64,000 bases of DNA, from contig CM036617.1 of assembly GCA_020746105.1 (NCBI GenBank), positions 141,201,845 to 141,265,844 on the forward strand, in the 5' to 3' direction. A model generated the notes under the pieces. That model had not been told where the DNA came from, ran no database searches, and saw only the letters and a list, made by a program, of their open reading frames with translations. This stretch comes from Trogon surrucura. Taxonomy: Eukaryota; Chordata; Aves; Trogoniformes; Trogonidae. Positions within the stretch are counted from its first letter, which is position 1, and each line of letters begins with the position of its first letter. Positions 58,911-64,000 of this stretch are shown here, one piece after another. The position numbers and the translations under genes were made by a program.

Positions 58911-60741
58911 CTGAAGTCCTGATTGTAATGGAAGTGACACTTCCATTTGTCTCCAGCTCCATATCCACAGTGAAAACTGACGAAGAATGTAAGACCATAC
59001 TCATATACATCTATGTATATGAATTACCCTGGACTTCTAGAAATGAAAATGTTTTTTATTTAGCTAAACAGAGATGCTACTAGGGTTTTATTGTTTTTTG
59101 GATTTTCTTGACGTAAAATTCTTCTTTAGGTTAAAATTGGTGATACACCTTAAGTCCTCACATGTGTGATTTTTTCCTTTCCAGGCACAATTTTCCCTTA
59201 CTTTAACTCTAGTATTGGTATTAAATAAACTAGGGAACTAAATTAGGCAACTAAATTAGCCACTGTGTTCCGTAATAATCGGGATTATGGTTTGGGTAAC
59301 AGTTTCCAAACTGTTGATATTGAAAAATAAGTTAAAGACGCAACTTAAGCATGGCAGTCTAAACCTGTTTTATCAGTTTAAGGGTTGAGGACTTAATGGG
59401 CAGATCTGTCTCTCTCACAAGCTTGTGTGTGTTGATGTGTCTCATTGCTTGTTGCTGTACTTTGAGAGAATAGTTTTACTGGGTAATATATAAATAGAAC
59501 TGGCTGACATAATTCCTGAAATACTGTAGCTCCAGGAATGATATTGTTTCTGCCTGGATGTATTTGCAAAGCAGATTATATAGGCACTGTTACATGAATT
59601 AACTGGTTGGTCACGCTATTCACAGCACTTAGGAAGCAGAATGAGTAACTAATGTACAACAGGCTTCTATCAAGGATTTACAGCATAGCCGATCTTTAAT
59701 TAACACATATTCTTAATGGCTACTTTGGCTGATAAGATATTTCCAAGATCATACCCTTTTCTTTCTCTTCCATCAAGAGGGACACTTGACTCCATGCTCA
59801 CAAATGCTGGTCTTTCAGGTGCTGCTGGATAGCCCACACTGCATCACTAATGGGGCACAAACTCACCATGAAAAAGGCCCAGAAATATAAATCCTTACCA
59901 AAGAAAGGCAACTCTGGTCATTCTAGATCAGCCTCCATCAAGACTGAGGGCTGTTTGCCCAAATATTATAAAAAGACACATGCTAGTATCTTCAGACAAC
60001 TTCAGAGCATCTTTAGGCAACTTGCCATCTGAGGAGGGCAAGTGGGACCCAGGCAGGCAGGTAGGAGCACTGTCCTTTGATGGATATGGAAAGCATTGCG
60101 GAGCAGAAACAAGGGCCATGTTTTCCGTGATATGAATATTCCAATTCCTGATACGGTTACAGATCTGATTACCTGCAAACCAGCTTTGAGGGTCATATAG
60201 GGCTATGCTCTACCTTGTCCCTCAGCTGCAAGCCACACAAGAAAAACAAGACCTGTTGGGGCAGACCAACAAATGGTTTGAGGCAGAGAAGTGGGTTAGA
60301 ATCCAGACAGCACTGCATATAAAGATCGTTACTTTTCAGGGTGTTTTTTTAACCATGTTTGTCTCCGTGTTGACCACCTAAAGGCTGGCTGGTGACAGAA
60401 AGCACAGGGGGGGCACATCCCAGTGGACACAGCAGTGCACTGCACATTCCTGTAACACACTTGACACAGGGGCAATACTGCTTATTTATTTTAACACCAG
60501 CACAAGATTCCAGAATTAGCTGCTTTTCCTTGTGCAAATTGCACAAGTGGAAGTTTGTTTCTTTAACATAAGTCTGCTAAAACAGAAAAAAACCCAACAG
60601 ACTAGCATTGTTATGGTGTTAGAGAAGCTATAAAGCATGCCTGCTGCTGGAAAAATATTGCAGACATCATTAATGTATGTTTCTCTGTCCACAGATTACG
60701 CCCTTTCTCCAAATATGTAGAATGAGGTAGAGGAGGAGGCG
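58911..60741. other. Non-coding stretch
   Basis: AT-rich sequence with short frames only (up to 65 codons, on both strands around 59850-60546). An acceptor-like TTTTTTCCTTTCCAG at about 59170-59184 has no convincing donor downstream. Confidence 0.5.
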
Positions 60742-60786
60742 TGTCATAAGCAGATATGTCATAAGCAGATATGTCATAAGCAGATA
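60742..60786. repeat. Perfect 15-bp tandem repeat, three copies
   Basis: TGTCATAAGCAGATA is repeated exactly three times without a mismatch. Perfect identity implies a recent duplication. It sits about 130 bases upstream of the candidate exon at 60916. Confidence 0.97.
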
Positions 60787-60915
60787 AATTCAGAATTCAA
60801 TACAACTATTGAAGACAATATCCCCAGAGAAATACATGCATCTTTCCAGAGATTATTTCTGAAAACATGTATTATGAATATATTTCAGTTTTAACTTGCC
60901 TTTTTTTTATTGCAG

Positions 60916-60985
60916 ATTTTCTTTTACTTAGACACACAGCCAAGTACTCAACTGTGCGCCTAAGACCTGTGGACTTCATTAGAAT
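60916..60985 (+). other. Candidate internal exon, 70 nt
   Basis: A strong acceptor (branch-like TTTTAAC, then TTGCCTTTTTTTTATTGCAG) ends at 60915 and a strong donor (GTAAGTATG) starts at 60986. Of the three frames only one is open across the 70 bases; it reads FLLLRHTAKYSTVRLRPVDF followed by IR, entering with two bases of a split codon (AT) and leaving with two (AT). I do not recognise the peptide. It could be a coding exon of a large plus-strand gene, an exon of a long non-coding RNA, or a chance pair of sites. It is the best splice-site pair that I noticed in the window. Confidence 0.33.
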
Positions 60986-63402
60986 GTAAGTATGCATTCA
61001 AATTCATTCGATCTCTAGACTATTCATTAATTATTTTCTTTGTGGCATCAGATAACTTGCAAATAGCTGGGAAAAGTCACCATGCCATGGGGGGAAACCC
61101 CCCCAACCTTTATTTTATAAATAGCTGTCAAAATAATGAAACAGATTAAGTATTCACAGTACCAATTTTTGTAGCAGAAGTAGAAACACAACCAGTGACC
61201 TTTCTGAAAAGAAAGAAGCTCTTTATTTTTCTCTTGTTACTGAACACAGGCAAGAATAATGACCTAAATGAGACCTCCTGAGTGCAAACAGAAAACAAAT
61301 GCATAGTGGGTTTCTAGCAACAGTCCCTCTCTGATATTTAATTGGAAATTGTTAAAAGCAGAGAGTTACCAATTTATTTTAAAAAGGAGCATTCATAGAC
61401 TCGTACTGGTTTCAACCTTGGCACCTGTTGAGCAGCTCTTACTGTGAAACAACACTGATTGAGTAAATCAACATCAACACTGATTGAGTAAATCAACACT
61501 GATTGAGTAAATATCAGGCCACAACCTTTTTTGGAAGTACAAAACCCCAAACACATCAGTGTTTGGTATGCAAATACAGTATCTGGTATACCTGGGAGAT
61601 GCTATTCATTTTATACAATAAGGTAGACGAGAATGAAGAGATTCCAGACTACCAGGATCTTTTAATGTCCAGTATCTTTTCCCCAAAGCTGTAGGACAAA
61701 CGCTGTTACAGGTCCAATTGCTAACTCTCCAAAAGACCGACAGCCCTACCTCTGTAGTGGTGATAAGCATATAGAAAGAAAGATAACAAAAAAAGTAATC
61801 GAATATTGGTGCCATGAAAAGCGTGGATTGAAAAAAATAATCAAAAAATTAGAAAAAAATCCTAAGTGGCCTGGATTAATCCAGCCTTGGAAAAGCAAGC
61901 ATATGTCTAAACCACATTATAGTAAAATTGGCTAGAAAAAATTAGTTGAAAGGAATCTAAGCCATGCTCAAAACAAACAGGCTAGAATAAAGCTAAGGAG
62001 AAACCTCCCTGGGTTTGCTGAGTAGCTGACAATTTAGATAATTTCTCACTACAGACAATCATTTTGCCAATCCATGCTTTTCCTCATGCCATGCAAGAGA
62101 ATCTTGAATTATATGTAGATATAGGTCTGTTTGCTTATGTGACATTTACATATATAATACATATAACTTTGGTAGCTCCGGTATTTGAAACAATCTGATT
62201 ATAGCAATAGTAAAGGATGGAAAAAATACTCTATTCTTATATTTTAAAAGCATAAATAGTCCTTAAAAAGTATCTACAAACAGATAAAATAAGCACCTTT
62301 GTAAGCTAATTAGGGAGAATTAGCCTTTATGCAAATAATCTTTTTTCAAATGTATTTATCCTCTTTTACACAGCATTTGCTTTGCAATTTTTAAATATCT
62401 AGATGTTTTTCTTTAAAATCAGAGAAACTTGTAATAAGTAGATATTTTATAACTTGCAGTGCTTTCTTAGATTTCAATAGCTTTTAGGCATTATAACTTA
62501 CCAGATGAAAAGAAGTAATATTCTAGTTATGAATTATAAGTATAATAAAAAGTAGTAATGATTCTTTTCTCGCCTCAGGTAGGCCTGGGAATGGTCTTGC
62601 TCGAACGGTAGTGATTTGTTAGATATATGCCAACTGCACTATTAAACTGAGTTACACTCAGGCAACAGCAAACATTAAATGAAGGGCATAATTAGAGTTT
62701 GTTCCAGTAAAACTGACTGACACAGGAAGAAGCCAGGTAGATCAGCTCATAGGCATGGAAGTGGCATACTTGTCCCAGCCCTTAAACTTGTGTGACAGAA
62801 AACAGAAATGTCACTTCTTTATTCAATATATTTTTAGTTATGACTTCTAGTTTTTACAGTTGTAGAGAAAACAGTTGAACCAAATTTTTACTTGCTTCTG
62901 AACATACAGATATTAATCAAAAACCATGGAAGAGATTTATTTTTACAAATCTAACTGATTTTAAGTCATATTTTGAAGACTGACTGGTACTTCTGAGTAC
63001 TAGTTGGTAATACCAGAAAACTCTAAGGCCATGTGGAGGCACTTCAGTAAGTCTAAAATGTATGTACTACAATAATGTCTCCTTCAGGATGTTAGATGTT
63101 TAGTTAGTGGCTTCCTTGTCTTCCTCCCTCATTGCGAGCTTTCGATGTGGCTCCAGAACTAGATTCCTTTCTCTGGACACTTTTTGATTTACTTGTCCAT
63201 GTTCCTCAATTCTCTAGCTGAGAGCTGCCTTCAGTGGGACTAATATTACAAGGTTTTCTTTAAACTTTTTTTTTTTTTTTCTTCTTGTAAGACCTTAAAA
63301 TTGTCTATCGCACCTTCTTTTAGTAGTATAGAAACTCTGTGGTGCCTTTGTTTTTTTCGCTCGTCATCTGTTTGTTTCTCTGCATTAAAGATATTCCTGC
63401 TC
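60986..63402. other. Non-coding stretch
   Basis: AT-rich sequence with the 19-bp tandem repeat listed separately. It would be the downstream intron if the candidate exon is real. Short frames only; nothing else recognised. Confidence 0.5.
61450..61512. repeat. 19-bp tandem repeat, three copies
   Basis: CAACACTGATTGAGTAAAT occurs at 61450-61468, 61475-61493 and 61494-61512, all identical. The first two copies are separated by CAACAT and the last two are adjacent. A recent minisatellite-like expansion. Confidence 0.95.
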
Positions 63403-63468
63403 ACTGCAGGGGAGTTGAACTACATGACCTTTAAAGGTCCCTTCCAACCCAATGCATTCTATGATTAT
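63403..63468 (+). mobile_element. CR1 3'-tail fragment, plus strand
   Basis: GCAGGGGAGTTGAACTACAT, GACCTTTAAAGGTCCCTTCC and AACCCAATGCATTCTATG correspond to the CR1 3' end, finishing in ATTCTATGATTATG. About 66 bases, little diverged. The frame 63301-63486 that covers it is incidental. Confidence 0.9.
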
Positions 63469-64000
63469 GTCAAACCAAACACCTGAACCAGATTTTACAA
63501 TATCTAGTAAGATGCTGCTGCTGAAGGCGACTCCTTATCAAATAAAAATAATAAATACAGCTAAAACCCAACCCAAAAAGCCACAGACCTGGTTTAGCAG
63601 TTCATAAGAAGTGTAACTGTTCTTTAGTAATGTCCTCTGATTCATTTCAAAGCTGCAAAAATGCAGTTTAACCTTTCACTAGCGATAACAGCCATAGTGC
63701 TTCTGAGATATTATTATACCCTACGAATTTAAGGCCTTGGTATATAGAGCCCTTCTACATCAGGGAGCTAGTAGGATTACAACCCATGAGTAGAGGCCAA
63801 AATTTACTATTATTCATAAGGGTCTCTTATTGGTGATAAACCAAGAGAAGTCAGAAAACATGTAACATTGCTATTAAATGTTGATTACAATTAAATGTTG
63901 ATGGGTCTATCTTTTGCTATCTGCAAGACTTGAAAGCAACATTGTACAGAATCAGTAATGCTCAAATTTATTACGTGGTTTTAAAAGTTTCCTCTCTCTT
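63469..64000. other. Non-coding end of window
   Basis: AT-rich sequence with no recognised feature. A short imperfect duplication of AATTAAATGTTGAT lies near 63876-63901. Confidence 0.55.

Noticed and set aside
1-64000. CRISPR array, operon, phage or plasmid features
   Set aside because: The sequence is avian nuclear DNA; no direct-repeat/spacer array, Shine-Dalgarno-led gene series or replication origin is present.

Overview
This window looks like avian nuclear DNA, probably a long intron or a gene desert. The main evidence is at least ten fragments of CR1, the dominant LINE of birds, with the usual 3' tail of repeated ATTCTATG or ATTCTGTG octamers (read here as CATAGAAT or CACAGAAT when reversed). 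Other support comes from the AT-rich background, the scarcity of SINEs, and relics of palindromic repeats that I associate with birds, crocodiles and turtles. The CR1 types look neoavian, but I cannot fix the species. I found no complete protein-coding gene, no rRNA or tRNA, and nothing bacterial (no operon, CRISPR array or phage). Almost every open reading frame over 60 codons is either CR1 pol debris, antisense to it, or a chance frame.

Layout: 1-5165 is a CpG-enriched domain with a compact CpG island at 961-1340 and several homopolymer tracts, including a C14 run beside a G-quadruplex motif. This is the most promoter-like sequence in the window and suggests that a regulated, possibly developmental, gene lies at or beyond the left edge. 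From 5166 to 36829 the sequence is AT-rich single-copy DNA interrupted by CR1 copies. Those at 8114-9430, 11356-11418, 11838-11930, 12813-13049 and 30527-32015 are inverted. Those at 14396-14697, 26105-27200 and 28605-29746 are on the plus strand. From 36830 to 51115 there are two promoter-like blocks, each of which could be a solo LTR (36830-37310 and 50730-51115), separated by 13 kb of almost repeat-free DNA. From 51116 to 64000 there is an inverted CR1 with a well-kept reading frame (54708-55205) and a plus-strand CR1 tail beside it (55281-55345). This part also holds a motif-dense block that could be a conserved enhancer (58190-58801), two triplicated minisatellites (60742-60786 and 61450-61512), and a final CR1 tail (63403-63468).

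The best evidence for transcription other than CR1 is a candidate 70-nt internal exon at 60916-60985 with strong splice sites on the plus strand. Two weaker micro-exon candidates lie upstream. If the CpG island is a first exon, the window could be a very large first intron of a plus-strand gene, but this is inference. I did not find a new multi-gene biological system here. The observations most worth checking are the candidate exon, the 58 kb block, the 36.8 kb promoter-like block, and the set of degenerate hairpin repeats scattered through the window.
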